7,020 bases of DNA from NCBI GenBank assembly GCA_002490775.1, contig DKUR01000103.1:1-7020 (forward strand), given 5' to 3'. A program made the translations under genes and the position numbers. The notes under the pieces are model-generated. The model saw nothing but the letters and a program-made list of their open reading frames with translations, was not told the origin of the DNA and did not search any database. Positions 1 through 6,756 of this stretch are shown here, piece by piece; position 1 is the first letter of the stretch; each line of letters opens with the position of its first letter. This stretch comes from Lachnospiraceae bacterium UBA7199 (GTDB taxonomy: Bacteria; Bacillota; Clostridia; Lachnospirales; Lachnospiraceae).

Positions 1-95
1 GGGAACCATGTTTTCATGATGGCTTGATAATCACGAATCATGGATTCATCTTCAAAAAGTATTACATCAATCTCCCCGTTGAGAAGTTTTTTTTT
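1..95 (-). CDS. IS630-family transposase, downstream frame (OrfB; start of DDE catalytic domain, partial)
   Basis: Reading the minus strand one base back from the A9 run gives an uninterrupted frame to the window edge: KKKLLNGEIDVILFEDES followed by MIRDYQAIMKTWFP. The VILFEDES segment is the beta strand with the first catalytic Asp of the IS630 DDE domain, and the RDYQA...WFP stretch is the usual continuation. The remaining catalytic residues and the right end of the element lie outside the window. It has no start of its own, so it is most likely expressed only as a fusion with the upstream frame through -1 slippage. A plain frameshift mutation that killed the copy cannot be excluded. Confidence 0.85.
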
Positions 96-598
96 AAATC
101 TTCAAACTGCTGGCGGAATGCATCCTGCTTTTCTGGGTCAGCCTTGTCAAGTGTATAAGTTGGTCTGGTATAACTCAGTCCGAGCCTGTAAAAAAGATCC
201 CTCATTCTGCGTTCTGAGAATTTTACCTGAAAACGTTCCTCCACTAGACGGCAGGCCAGTGGGGCTGTCCAGTTTGCAAAAATTCCCACACCGGCTTCTT
301 CCGGAGTGCAAGTGGAAATGATATGGAAAAGTTCTTTTTCCTGCTCATCCGTTAAGAATTTAGTGCGACCTGGCTGTTTGCGGATGAGAAGGGCTTCCGC
401 ACCACCCTCCATGTAAAGGGATATGTATCCGGACACTGTCCTGAGCGGAATGTGGAGAACCTCAGAAACTTCACGGCGGGAATGTCCTTCCAGATAAAGC
501 AGCACGGCATCATACCGTTTTTTTTGTTTAACGTTTTTTTCACTTCTGGAAAGTTGTATAAATTTTTCTATTTCATTGTTAACAGGTTGGTTATCCAT
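62..598 (-). CDS. IS630-family transposase, upstream reading frame (OrfA; HTH part)
   Basis: This is the N-terminal, DNA-binding half of an IS630 (Tc1/mariner-like) transposase. The 178 aa product carries a helix-turn-helix of the type seen in this family (about residues 25-60: RYDAVLLYLEGHSRREVSEV, then IPLRTVSGYI). A basic linker follows (KQPGRTKFLTDEQE), then a second winged-helix-like segment ending in RMRDLFYRLGLSYTRP and ADPEKQ, which is typical just before the catalytic domain. The start is set at the ATG at 598 because a GGAGG lies 8 nt upstream; an in-frame TTG at 613 overlaps that site and is unlikely to be used. The zero frame ends at a TAA (62-64) just after an A9 run. The catalytic domain continues in the -1 frame, so this frame alone would be a DNA-binding fragment without DDE residues. 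It lies downstream of, and truncates, a MmcQ/YjbR-type gene on the same strand. Confidence 0.88.
   Translation of the reverse strand: MDNQPVNNEIEKFIQLSRSEKNVKQKKRYDAVLLYLEGHSRREVSEVLHIPLRTVSGYISLYMEGGAEALLIRKQPGRTKFLTDEQEKELFHIISTCTPEEAGVGIFANWTAPLACRLVEERFQVKFSERRMRDLFYRLGLSYTRPTYTLDKADPEKQDAFRQQFEDLKKNFSTGRLM
87..95 (-). promoter_or_regulatory. Probable -1 frameshift site (A9 run) joining OrfA and OrfB
   Basis: Nine consecutive A residues on the minus strand are followed by C, so the zero frame reads AAA AAA AAC. This contains the slippery heptamer A_AAA_AAC and can also support RNA polymerase slippage. Moving back one base (or adding one A) joins the HTH frame exactly to the DDE frame. 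The TCTC/GAGA arms just downstream (about 71-84) could form only a weak 4-bp hairpin. Either ribosomal or transcriptional slippage fits; the sequence does not separate them. Confidence 0.65.
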
Positions 599-606
599 TT
601 GCTTTT

Positions 607-611
607 CCTCC
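607..611 (-). promoter_or_regulatory. Ribosome binding site deciding the transposase start
   Basis: GGAGG on the minus strand lies 8 nt before the ATG at 598. This is ideal spacing and favours that ATG over the TTG at 613, which would lie upstream of the site. Confidence 0.75.
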
Positions 612-628
612 AAAATATTTATGAAGAT

Positions 629-656
629 AGTATATATTATTTAGAAGAAAATACAA
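629..656 (-). promoter_or_regulatory. Candidate sigma-A promoter for the IS630 transposase
   Basis: On the minus strand TTGTAT (656-651) and TATACT (634-629) are separated by 16 nt. They resemble -35 and -10 boxes with 4/6 and 5/6 matches to consensus. The -10 lies about 30 nt before the transposase ATG, so a short leader carrying the GGAGG site would result. The region is AT-rich, so a chance match is possible. Confidence 0.4.
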
Positions 657-677
657 GTGGATTTTAGTAATAATTAA

Positions 678-974
678 TCACCGTCTATATAGCAGAATAC
701 TGATCCATCTTTCTTTATTCATGTTGTCAGAGGAAAGAATCAATCCTTTCTGTGTGCGATAAGAGCCGATCAGTATCGGATCGCTTTTCACATTCAGAAT
801 ATCAACTTCTCCATCTCCAGGAAGTCCCAGTTTATCCCTTTCGACTTCCATAATCAGACCATACCATTTTTGATTGTCTGTGTGGCGTAAGACAACATTT
901 CAGTCATTCCACGGATATTCTGGTTCTGTGTTGTACTATTGTTTACACCAGCTAAATACTTCTTGTCGTGTCAT
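678..974 (-). pseudogene. MmcQ/YjbR-family protein, degraded and truncated
   Basis: The minus strand from the ATG at 974 reads MTRQEVFSWCKQ, stop, YNTEPEYPWND, stop, then NVVLRHTDNQKWYGLIMEVE, RDKLGLPGDGEVDILNVKSD, PILIGSYRTQKGLILSS and DNMNKERWISILLYRR, stop. From memory the LGLPGDG-VDILNVK, PILIGS and MNKE-WISILL blocks are hallmarks of the small (about 115-120 aa) MmcQ/YjbR family, whose biochemical role is poorly defined. The first stop (TAG, 936-938) sits one residue before the expected tyrosine. The second (TGA, 900-902) replaces the Trp expected in a PWNDWN-like motif. After ISILL the family sequence is lost: a TATA at 686-689 shifts the frame just before what would read as Asp-Gly, and the IS630 element follows. 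The last 20 or so residues are absent. It starts 13 nt after the helicase stop codon and has no clear ribosome binding site. Confidence 0.85.
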
Positions 975-987
975 TTTATTTATCCCA

Positions 988-2067
988 TTACTTTGGCATC
1001 CATTTTACTCCAATATCATTGGATGGAAGATGCTTTGTCTTGTATACAAATGCTACGCTATATCTTGCTCTTGTTACCGCAACATAAAATTTAGAAAGGC
1101 TTTCATCTTTCATATCTTTGGATTTTCCAGATAACCAGTTTAACATTGGTTGTGTCGGATATATCAAGACCCTACTGAATGTAAGCCCTTTAGCTGAGCC
1201 AAAAGTCATCGTTTTAAATTGCGCATTCACCTTAGTTCTTTTATCATATCGTAGCTGAATGGGATTATATGTATCCATATATTCAGCAATATCATTCTCA
1301 TGAACCCAGAATATCCCATCATGTTCTGTCGTTTTATGCATATCAGAATTACAAGATTTCATATTTGGATACATCTGATTTGCAAGGTCACATATAATTT
1401 GATTATTCCGATATGATACATTCAATGTAGAAGCATCAATCTCCATTCCATAAATATTGTCTTGTACGAAGTTCATTATTTTCCCACCAGAGTATTTTTT
1501 GTATTTCGTTTCATAGTGAGTTCTATATGTTGTTTGTCGAGGATCACCCACCAGTATCATCTGGCATCCAACTTCGTGTAATTTTTTTATTACTTCCAAA
1601 TCATATCCAGCAAAGTCTTGTATTTCATCTATAAAGACGTATGAAAAGATTTTTCGCATTCTTTGAAATACGCATCCATTCGATAAGTTATCCAAGAGAC
1701 AAGGTAATTTTGAAATCATATTAGAATATACATTTCCAGAAGCCGTAACATACTTCTTTTCATTTGAATCTTTGAGTCTCAATAGATTTTGATCTGCCTT
1801 ATTTACCAAAAGCACTCCAGAAACTCTATTTTTTATGAGATAGCTTTGATATGGGCGTATGCCATGCTTAATCAGTAAAGAAAACCACGACATAATAGTT
1901 ACATTTGCCGGAATACAACCATTTAATTCATAAAACTTATCTCTAATACTTTGCTCATTGGCATCTGTATATGTTGTTATCAAAACACTTTCTGAAATTT
2001 TCAAAGCTTGCTCAACAAGAAAGGTTGTTTTTCCGGCTCCTGCTGCTGCAATAATCAACCTACTCAT
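988..2067 (-). CDS. Compact UvrD/Rep-like superfamily 1 helicase (GajB-like partner of the OLD nuclease)
   Basis: This 359 aa protein has a complete set of SF1A helicase motifs: Walker A AAAGAGKTT (residues 7-15), motif Ia TTYTDANEQ (31-39), Walker B FIDEIQD (145-151), motif III GDPRQTTY (174-181), motif IV around VSYRNN (217-222), motif V FGSAKGLTFSRV (289-300) and motif VI FYVAVTRAR (327-335). ATP hydrolysis and DNA translocation are therefore plausible. It is shorter than GajB (near 490 aa) and far shorter than UvrD, leaving little room for accessory 1B/2B subdomains. Its ATG lies inside the last codons of the OLD gene (8-nt overlap, ATGAGTAG), with GAGGG 9 nt upstream, so translation is probably coupled and the two proteins made together. 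Class 2 OLD nucleases are known to pair with UvrD-like helicases, as in Gabija. Base composition is more AT-rich than pglZ. A helicase of a related, unnamed OLD+UvrD system is the main alternative. Confidence 0.9.
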   Translation of the reverse strand: MSRLIIAAAGAGKTTFLVEQALKISESVLITTYTDANEQSIRDKFYELNGCIPANVTIMSWFSLLIKHGIRPYQSYLIKNRVSGVLLVNKADQNLLRLKDSNEKKYVTASGNVYSNMISKLPCLLDNLSNGCVFQRMRKIFSYVFIDEIQDFAGYDLEVIKKLHEVGCQMILVGDPRQTTYRTHYETKYKKYSGGKIMNFVQDNIYGMEIDASTLNVSYRNNQIICDLANQMYPNMKSCNSDMHKTTEHDGIFWVHENDIAEYMDTYNPIQLRYDKRTKVNAQFKTMTFGSAKGLTFSRVLIYPTQPMLNWLSGKSKDMKDESLSKFYVAVTRARYSVAFVYKTKHLPSNDIGVKWMPK

Positions 2068-3700
2068 TTTTGATTGCCCTCATTATGTATTCTGGATATT
2101 TAATCTTGGTAGTTGATTCAAAAATAGCTATTGCACAATCAGTTTTATGAGAGTGCATATATTTATGCATTTCATCATCCGTCTGATAGGTTGTTCCAAA
2201 AATATCATTTAGAAGTTTTCTTCCATTTTCCTTTAATATCTTCGGCTCTAAAGTATTGTAATTAAAATCTTTGTCAGACAGTTTTAGATTACCGGTATCT
2301 ACTGTTTCATCAACACAAATGTGGATATAAGAAAGACCTTCGTATTCTTTATATTTCTTTTTTACAGCCTCAATATCACCATCATTATCTGTAACAACAG
2401 CAGTTTCTTTCTTTAGTACCTGTGCAATTTCCAAATAACGTTTAAACGTAACACCGCCTACAGTCATTACATCAATGCAATCCTGGATTGGCAGTCTACC
2501 ATCATGTGTGTCCATATATGCTCTTTGGACAACCAGTTCATCAGAATCGCCTTCTACCAAAATTGCTTTTTTACATAGAATTAGTCTCAAAGTATCGTAT
2601 CCTGCTACTTTTTTGAAAAATTCAAAAGTATCTTTCTTCAAATCTTTCATCGAACAGCAATTACTATCTGAAAGTAAAAGCAGATTCTCTAATCCAAGCT
2701 TATTTGCCACAAAACTACTATGCGTTGATGCAATAATTTGTTTGTCTGACGCAGCCTTTTGAATAACCACCATCAATTCGCTCAACCTTGAAAATGACAG
2801 GTGACTTTCTGGCTCCTCAATCAAAATAATGTTTGCTTTTTCTGCCTGTTTATGACTCAAAGCCAGCTGCGTCTTTATCACACATTGAGCTCCTTTTCCA
2901 GCATGTGCAAACGGTATTCCATCCACCTGAGTAACCAGACTTGACTCCCATGAATTTTGAACTCCTTGGTCAGCACTTAATGTTATTTTTCCATTCATCA
3001 CTGTTGAAGCATCACTTATTTTTTTGTTAATAGTTTGGATGGCTTCGTTTTTAGAAAACTCATCAACCATATTTCTATGTGCCTGAGTTATCGCTGTTAT
3101 GTCCTCTGGTTCCAGGAAATCTTTTACCACCCTGGAAATATAAACATCTGATCCGTTTTGGTATCTATAATTTGATGAATCAATCAGTACCGATTTCACT
3201 GGGATGAATTTCGGCATTTTCTCATCTCTGCTAAACGAGAACCACTTAGCTTCATAAAATTCAATAGGTAGGCTGGTTAGTTTTTGTAATTTGATCAAAT
3301 TTTCATAATCAGCATTGAATTTTTCCGAAAACTCTATCGTAAATTTAATGCCTTCCTTGCCATCATTATTTTCCGAGTTTCCATTTCCTTCGTATTCTGG
3401 TATGGTACCACTCTTAAAATATATCTCAATCATTATTTGAGGTGGAGCAGTAGGATGACCAGATTCTACTGATTCAAGATATTCCTGAACAGTCTCACTA
3501 TTAAACAAATATGCCGATAATTGATTACGAATACTGCGACCTGCATACATCCCGGTCAAAGCCACATGAATAGCTTCAAGAATGGTAGATTTTCCGGATT
3601 CGTTATCACCAACCAAAAGATTGATATTTTCGTTAAAGCTAATTTCAAATGGTTCTTTGAATTTCTTAAAATTTTGAATGATTACCTTCTCAATAGCCAT
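2060..3700 (-). CDS. OLD-family ATP-dependent endonuclease (class 2 OLD, GajA-like)
   Basis: This 546 aa protein joins an ABC/SMC-type ATPase to a C-terminal TOPRIM nuclease. ATPase motifs: Walker A GDNESGKST (31-39), a signature-like HAGKGAQ (266-272), Walker B ILIEEPESHLS (292-302) and H-loop ASTHSS (324-329). TOPRIM motifs: ILVEGDSDE (380-388), with the first acidic residue, then TVGG (413-416) and VVTDNDGD (435-442), the metal-binding acidic cluster. YNTLEP (481-486) may supply a later acidic residue. This order and length match class 2 OLD proteins such as GajA, a sequence-specific DNA-nicking enzyme controlled by nucleotide; that activity is family knowledge, not shown here. The ATG at 3700 has AGGAGG 6 nt upstream (3707-3712). 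It starts 28 nt after the brxL scar, and the helicase gene overlaps its end. It is visibly more AT-rich than pglZ, suggesting a separate origin. Identification as OLD is firm; assignment to Gabija proper rather than a sister system is moderate. Confidence 0.92.
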   Translation of the reverse strand: MAIEKVIIQNFKKFKEPFEISFNENINLLVGDNESGKSTILEAIHVALTGMYAGRSIRNQLSAYLFNSETVQEYLESVESGHPTAPPQIMIEIYFKSGTIPEYEGNGNSENNDGKEGIKFTIEFSEKFNADYENLIKLQKLTSLPIEFYEAKWFSFSRDEKMPKFIPVKSVLIDSSNYRYQNGSDVYISRVVKDFLEPEDITAITQAHRNMVDEFSKNEAIQTINKKISDASTVMNGKITLSADQGVQNSWESSLVTQVDGIPFAHAGKGAQCVIKTQLALSHKQAEKANIILIEEPESHLSFSRLSELMVVIQKAASDKQIIASTHSSFVANKLGLENLLLLSDSNCCSMKDLKKDTFEFFKKVAGYDTLRLILCKKAILVEGDSDELVVQRAYMDTHDGRLPIQDCIDVMTVGGVTFKRYLEIAQVLKKETAVVTDNDGDIEAVKKKYKEYEGLSYIHICVDETVDTGNLKLSDKDFNYNTLEPKILKENGRKLLNDIFGTTYQTDDEMHKYMHSHKTDCAIAIFESTTKIKYPEYIMRAIKNE

Positions 3701-3706
3701 TCATAT

Positions 3707-3712
3707 CCTCCT
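3707..3712 (-). promoter_or_regulatory. Strong ribosome binding site of the OLD nuclease gene
   Basis: A perfect AGGAGG lies 6 nt before the ATG at 3700. An equally perfect AGGAGG (4006-4011) precedes the brxL remnant. The OLD gene therefore has its own efficient translation start and does not depend on translation through the broken brxL. Confidence 0.7.
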
Positions 3713-3728
3713 AACTTATTTGCTTATT

Positions 3729-3997
3729 CTACCCCAACGCCTTAAACGCCGCATCTTCCGCACTCTGGTACGGAATCAGCTGAAATGCACTCATTCTATC
3801 AGTTGGAACACTTGCGAAATCCACAAACGAGGTACTCGGTATCAGAACCTTCTTTGTTCCACTGTCCAGGCATACCTGAAGCGTGTTTGCAAGTTCATCC
3901 ACGTCAGGTCTTTCCGAACAATCTTACCGTCAAAGTTCTGGCGGAGCTTGTTCTTTATTTCTTCACGGGTGCTTTCACCTTCTGTAAATTGCTCCAT
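3729..3997 (-). pseudogene. brxL: brxL remnant with large internal deletion and out-of-frame junction
   Basis: BrxL is the Lon-like AAA+ protein of type 1 BREX, usually encoded after pglZ and about 680 aa long. Here the ATG at 3997 has AGGAGG 8 nt upstream and starts 21 nt after the pglZ stop. It encodes MEQFTEGESTREEIKNKLRQ then NFDGKIVRKDLT, closely resembling the BrxL N-terminus (a NFxGKxVRKDLT block). Family similarity then stops, and this frame ends at TGA (3842-3844) after 51 codons. From about 3905 the next frame reads DVDELANTLQVCLDSGTKKV, LIPSTSFVDFASVPTDRM and SAFQLIPYQSAEDAAFKALG, stopping at TAG (3729-3731). This resembles the BrxL C-terminal end (LAxxLQVxxDxGxKxxLxP ... DAxxKALG). 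Some 590 residues, covering the AAA+ motor and protease core, are therefore missing, and the halves are out of frame. No functional BrxL can come from this locus. A short 51 aa peptide could still be made. Confidence 0.85.
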
Positions 3998-4018
3998 CTT
4001 TCCATCCTCCTACGGTAC

Positions 4019-6661
4019 TTAGCTAAAGAAATCAAACTCATCCACCGCAAAAGCGATGTCAATCTGGAATGGCTCACGCTGCGGCATCTGCAATCTCTGT
4101 TCGTCTGCAATGACCAGATAATAAGTAGCAGTATTGCTGTATTTCAGAGATTTCAGATTAAACTGGCAACGGAAAGTACGCTCTGCACCATTATCGCTTG
4201 TCTTATCTGCAATAATCTTCTGAACATCACTAATCTGCTTGCCATTTTCATCCGTAAAGTAAACCTGATAGGTAGTTGCTTCACGGTTGGCACCAACAGC
4301 ATCCTTCTGATAGAAATTCAGAGAAAAAATCATATTACTGATTTTACGGTTTGCTGACAATAGATTAACCGTTACTGGCTTAGTATCATATTTCTGCTTA
4401 TTACGTTTATACTCCATAGAATCGTTGCGGAGATAGTGATATTCGATGACCGGAACAACCATTTCCTGCAAGCTGATACCGCCATGAACAAAGTTCATTC
4501 CGCCGCCATTCATCTTAATACGAATGCTTTCTCTTGGTGCAAAACCGCCAAAGTCAGACTTCCCGTCCAGGAACTTCACAGGCAATAAGTAGTTTGGCTG
4601 TACGCCTTTTTGCATGATTGCATATCGTCTGCCATACTCCACACAGCGTTTCGCACTTTCTTTTTTAAGATCATTTATGTTTTCCCTGTCCACATTGTAA
4701 AACTCATTTTTTCCTACTTTGTCATCCTCAGTCAACGTGCTGTATGTATAAAGGAATCCATGGTCAGCTGTAATCAAAATATTCGTACCGCCAAATTCAT
4801 TTACAATAATACGCACAAGGTTTTTCAGCTCTGAAATAGCTTTATCACAAGCGGCAAAAACAGCGGTATCAGAAGTGTGGCTTGCTTCATCAATGGTATC
4901 ATGATAGATGTAAACTACATCCATTCCTTTCACCAATGCACTTCGTTCTGCCCGCTTCATGGCGATAATGTCATTATATTTCAATGCTACACTCGCCGGA
5001 TCTTCTGATTTCAGAACCTTATCACGATAGCCGCTTGCCGTAGACTGCCCATCTGCCAGCACAGTCAAAATATCGTTCCGAAGTTCTACCGTCAGTTCCT
5101 TATGTGGAAGCAGTGCTGCCATACCAAACTTTGTGATAGAAGGGAAGATACTCTGCATACTGCTGAGAGAAACCTTACTCTGTGTTTCTCTGCGAAGCTG
5201 ATCTGCCATCATTGCCGCCACTTCATAACGCATAGCATCCGAAATAATCACAAATACCTTGGTATCTGAAGTTCTGATGCGAGAACAATAAAATTCTTCC
5301 TGTTGCGGTACTTTCAGAACCTTGCCATAGGTTGCCAGTTCGTCTGCACACACATCCGACCAGTTGTTACCCAGTTCACCTAAGAACCAGTGAGTATAAA
5401 GTCCTTCCACTTTATCAACAACGTGCTTGAACAGATCGTCCAGCAGAATATTGGAAGTCTCCAGGCTTTTTTGGAAACTCAGGTGGAACAAACGGTAGTA
5501 AGTGTCCATCTGATAATAGCTTTCGGTGTATTCCTTCCAGATGCCCTTTGCTTCTGCGGTATGGAATCCGGCAGAGTGTTCCTTGAAGAAGCTCTGCATA
5601 TTTGCAACCTGCAAAATACCGTCATAAAAATTCTCAAATGGCTCATACCATGCACAGGTTCTACGTTTCTCCACGGTTGAAGTAATGGTATCCACATCAA
5701 TGATATGGTCGCTGATTTCGGTCATCAGCTTTGTCAAAATCACTTCGTTGATACACGGGAAGCACTCTGTACCAACCAGATCGTCAATCGTCAGTTTTTC
5801 AAACCGCTGATGCAGACGTACTTCATCTTCCACATATCTTGCCACATCATAAAGCTGCTGAATATTTTTGCTATGAAGCCATTCCGAAATGAAATCGTAG
5901 CAATACGCCTGGTGTGGCATAGAAATAAATCCGTCAAATCCGGCAAGATATTCCTGCCGCATAGTACGAGTAACAGCGGTCAACAGTAAATGAATTGCCA
6001 GCCGTCCAAGATCAGGTTCTTCCTCAGCAAAGCCACATCCCTGGTGAATCATTGCCCAGAACGCACCATCTGCATGATACTTTACGAAATCCTGATAAAC
6101 TGCATTGTGATTCAAATCAAGTCCTGCACGGAACACACTGCGTAAAATCTGGTTCGGCTGTGCGTCTTTCAATCCGCAGATTGTTGCCATAACAGCCATA
6201 TGCAACTGTGCCGGAGTTGCTGGAACTTTATTCTGAGTGCTGATTTTCAAACGACGGTCTTTCGCATTGAAATAGGCACGATAATTTTTCACCTGCTTTC
6301 TCATGGCTGGATTCGATGCAAGTCCCATTTCATCCATCCAAATAGAAATCAAATCTGCCCGGAACTCCTCACTGTAAAGCTCTATATCTAAAAGCCAGTT
6401 ATCATCTGGGCGGTTGTACGCCAGCGGACTGTAAACCAGATAGTTTGTGGTCAAATCGTCTACTGAAAGCAGCTTCTTCACAGAAAATGCGTTGTTTCCA
6501 GTCAGTGCAACCACCTTTGCATTTTCAAGAACCACCTCGTCCAACTTGTCCTCAAATTCTTTATCTTCATCGTACCAGAAGATGATACGACGCTGATAAA
6601 ATTCTGGCAAAGGGGCAGCAAACCGCCAGTTCAAGTCTTGTATTACTTTGTCGGTATCCAT
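4019..6661 (-). CDS. pglZ: BREX type 1 protein PglZ (alkaline-phosphatase superfamily)
   Basis: The 880 aa product matches the length and layout of type 1 BREX PglZ. The N-terminus (RFAAPLPEFYQRRIIFWYDE, residues 13-32, then DKEFED) is the characteristic opening of the family and fixes the ATG at 6661. An AAGGAAGG purine run about 10 nt upstream can act as ribosome binding site. The phosphatase-superfamily core is in the C-terminal half: VFVIISDAMRYE (469-480, metal-binding Asp475), VVYIYHDTIDEASH (582-595) and ILITADHGF (628-636). HGGISLQEMVVPV (726-738) and a beta-rich C-terminal domain follow. PglZ is needed for BREX methylation and exclusion and is thought to work with PglX, BrxB and BrxC; the catalysed reaction is not settled. 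Only brxL's remains follow it, and the upstream BREX genes are outside the window. The gene shows no frameshift or missing core residue, so it appears intact even though brxL is not. Confidence 0.96.
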   Translation of the reverse strand: MDTDKVIQDLNWRFAAPLPEFYQRRIIFWYDEDKEFEDKLDEVVLENAKVVALTGNNAFSVKKLLSVDDLTTNYLVYSPLAYNRPDDNWLLDIELYSEEFRADLISIWMDEMGLASNPAMRKQVKNYRAYFNAKDRRLKISTQNKVPATPAQLHMAVMATICGLKDAQPNQILRSVFRAGLDLNHNAVYQDFVKYHADGAFWAMIHQGCGFAEEEPDLGRLAIHLLLTAVTRTMRQEYLAGFDGFISMPHQAYCYDFISEWLHSKNIQQLYDVARYVEDEVRLHQRFEKLTIDDLVGTECFPCINEVILTKLMTEISDHIIDVDTITSTVEKRRTCAWYEPFENFYDGILQVANMQSFFKEHSAGFHTAEAKGIWKEYTESYYQMDTYYRLFHLSFQKSLETSNILLDDLFKHVVDKVEGLYTHWFLGELGNNWSDVCADELATYGKVLKVPQQEEFYCSRIRTSDTKVFVIISDAMRYEVAAMMADQLRRETQSKVSLSSMQSIFPSITKFGMAALLPHKELTVELRNDILTVLADGQSTASGYRDKVLKSEDPASVALKYNDIIAMKRAERSALVKGMDVVYIYHDTIDEASHTSDTAVFAACDKAISELKNLVRIIVNEFGGTNILITADHGFLYTYSTLTEDDKVGKNEFYNVDRENINDLKKESAKRCVEYGRRYAIMQKGVQPNYLLPVKFLDGKSDFGGFAPRESIRIKMNGGGMNFVHGGISLQEMVVPVIEYHYLRNDSMEYKRNKQKYDTKPVTVNLLSANRKISNMIFSLNFYQKDAVGANREATTYQVYFTDENGKQISDVQKIIADKTSDNGAERTFRCQFNLKSLKYSNTATYYLVIADEQRLQMPQREPFQIDIAFAVDEFDFFS

Positions 6662-6756
6662 CCTCTATCTACCTTCCTTTCCTTTTTCTTTTTCCGGCAC
6701 CTTTCCAGCACTTTAGGGCGGTATGAACGCCAATAAACTTCCCCGGTGCAAGCACT

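Larger units (their letters stand above)
1..691 (-). mobile_element. IS630-family insertion sequence, partial (one end plus 5' half)
   Basis: The element is inferred from the transposase frames and from the sudden loss of MmcQ/YjbR homology near 690. IS630 elements insert at TA and duplicate it; a TATATA run at 686-691 and several TA steps in 664-677 are candidate junctions. The exact end cannot be set because the opposite terminal inverted repeat lies outside the window. The upper limit given here is the furthest the element could reach into the interrupted gene. Confidence 0.65.

Noticed and set aside
40..667. Plus-strand open frames of 93 aa (40-321) and 71 aa (452-667), and a 63 aa minus frame (352-543)
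   Set aside because: They lie over the IS630 transposase in other frames, have no good ribosome binding sites, and their compositions look like antisense translation.
763..783. Small palindrome CCGAT...ATCGG as a possible terminator
   Set aside because: It lies inside the conserved coding part of the MmcQ/YjbR remnant, and no T-run follows on either strand.
900..938. TGA read as Trp (alternative genetic code) in the MmcQ/YjbR gene
   Set aside because: The position would fit Trp, but a TAG is also present in the same gene, and pglZ, OLD and helicase use TGG for Trp and contain no internal TGA. Pseudogene decay is simpler.
874..1134. Plus-strand 86 aa open frame
   Set aside because: It overlaps the 3' end of the helicase and the MmcQ/YjbR remnant antisense; Cys/Phe/Ser-rich with no recognisable domain.
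2475..2762. Plus-strand 95 aa open frame within the OLD gene
   Set aside because: It is a shadow opposite the TOPRIM and ATPase-coding segment, which has clear motifs on the minus strand.
3678..4357. Plus-strand open frames of 114 and 190 aa across the brxL remnant
   Set aside because: They are antisense to pglZ, the brxL scar and the OLD start. The region is explained by two BrxL fragments on the minus strand, each fitting known family ends.
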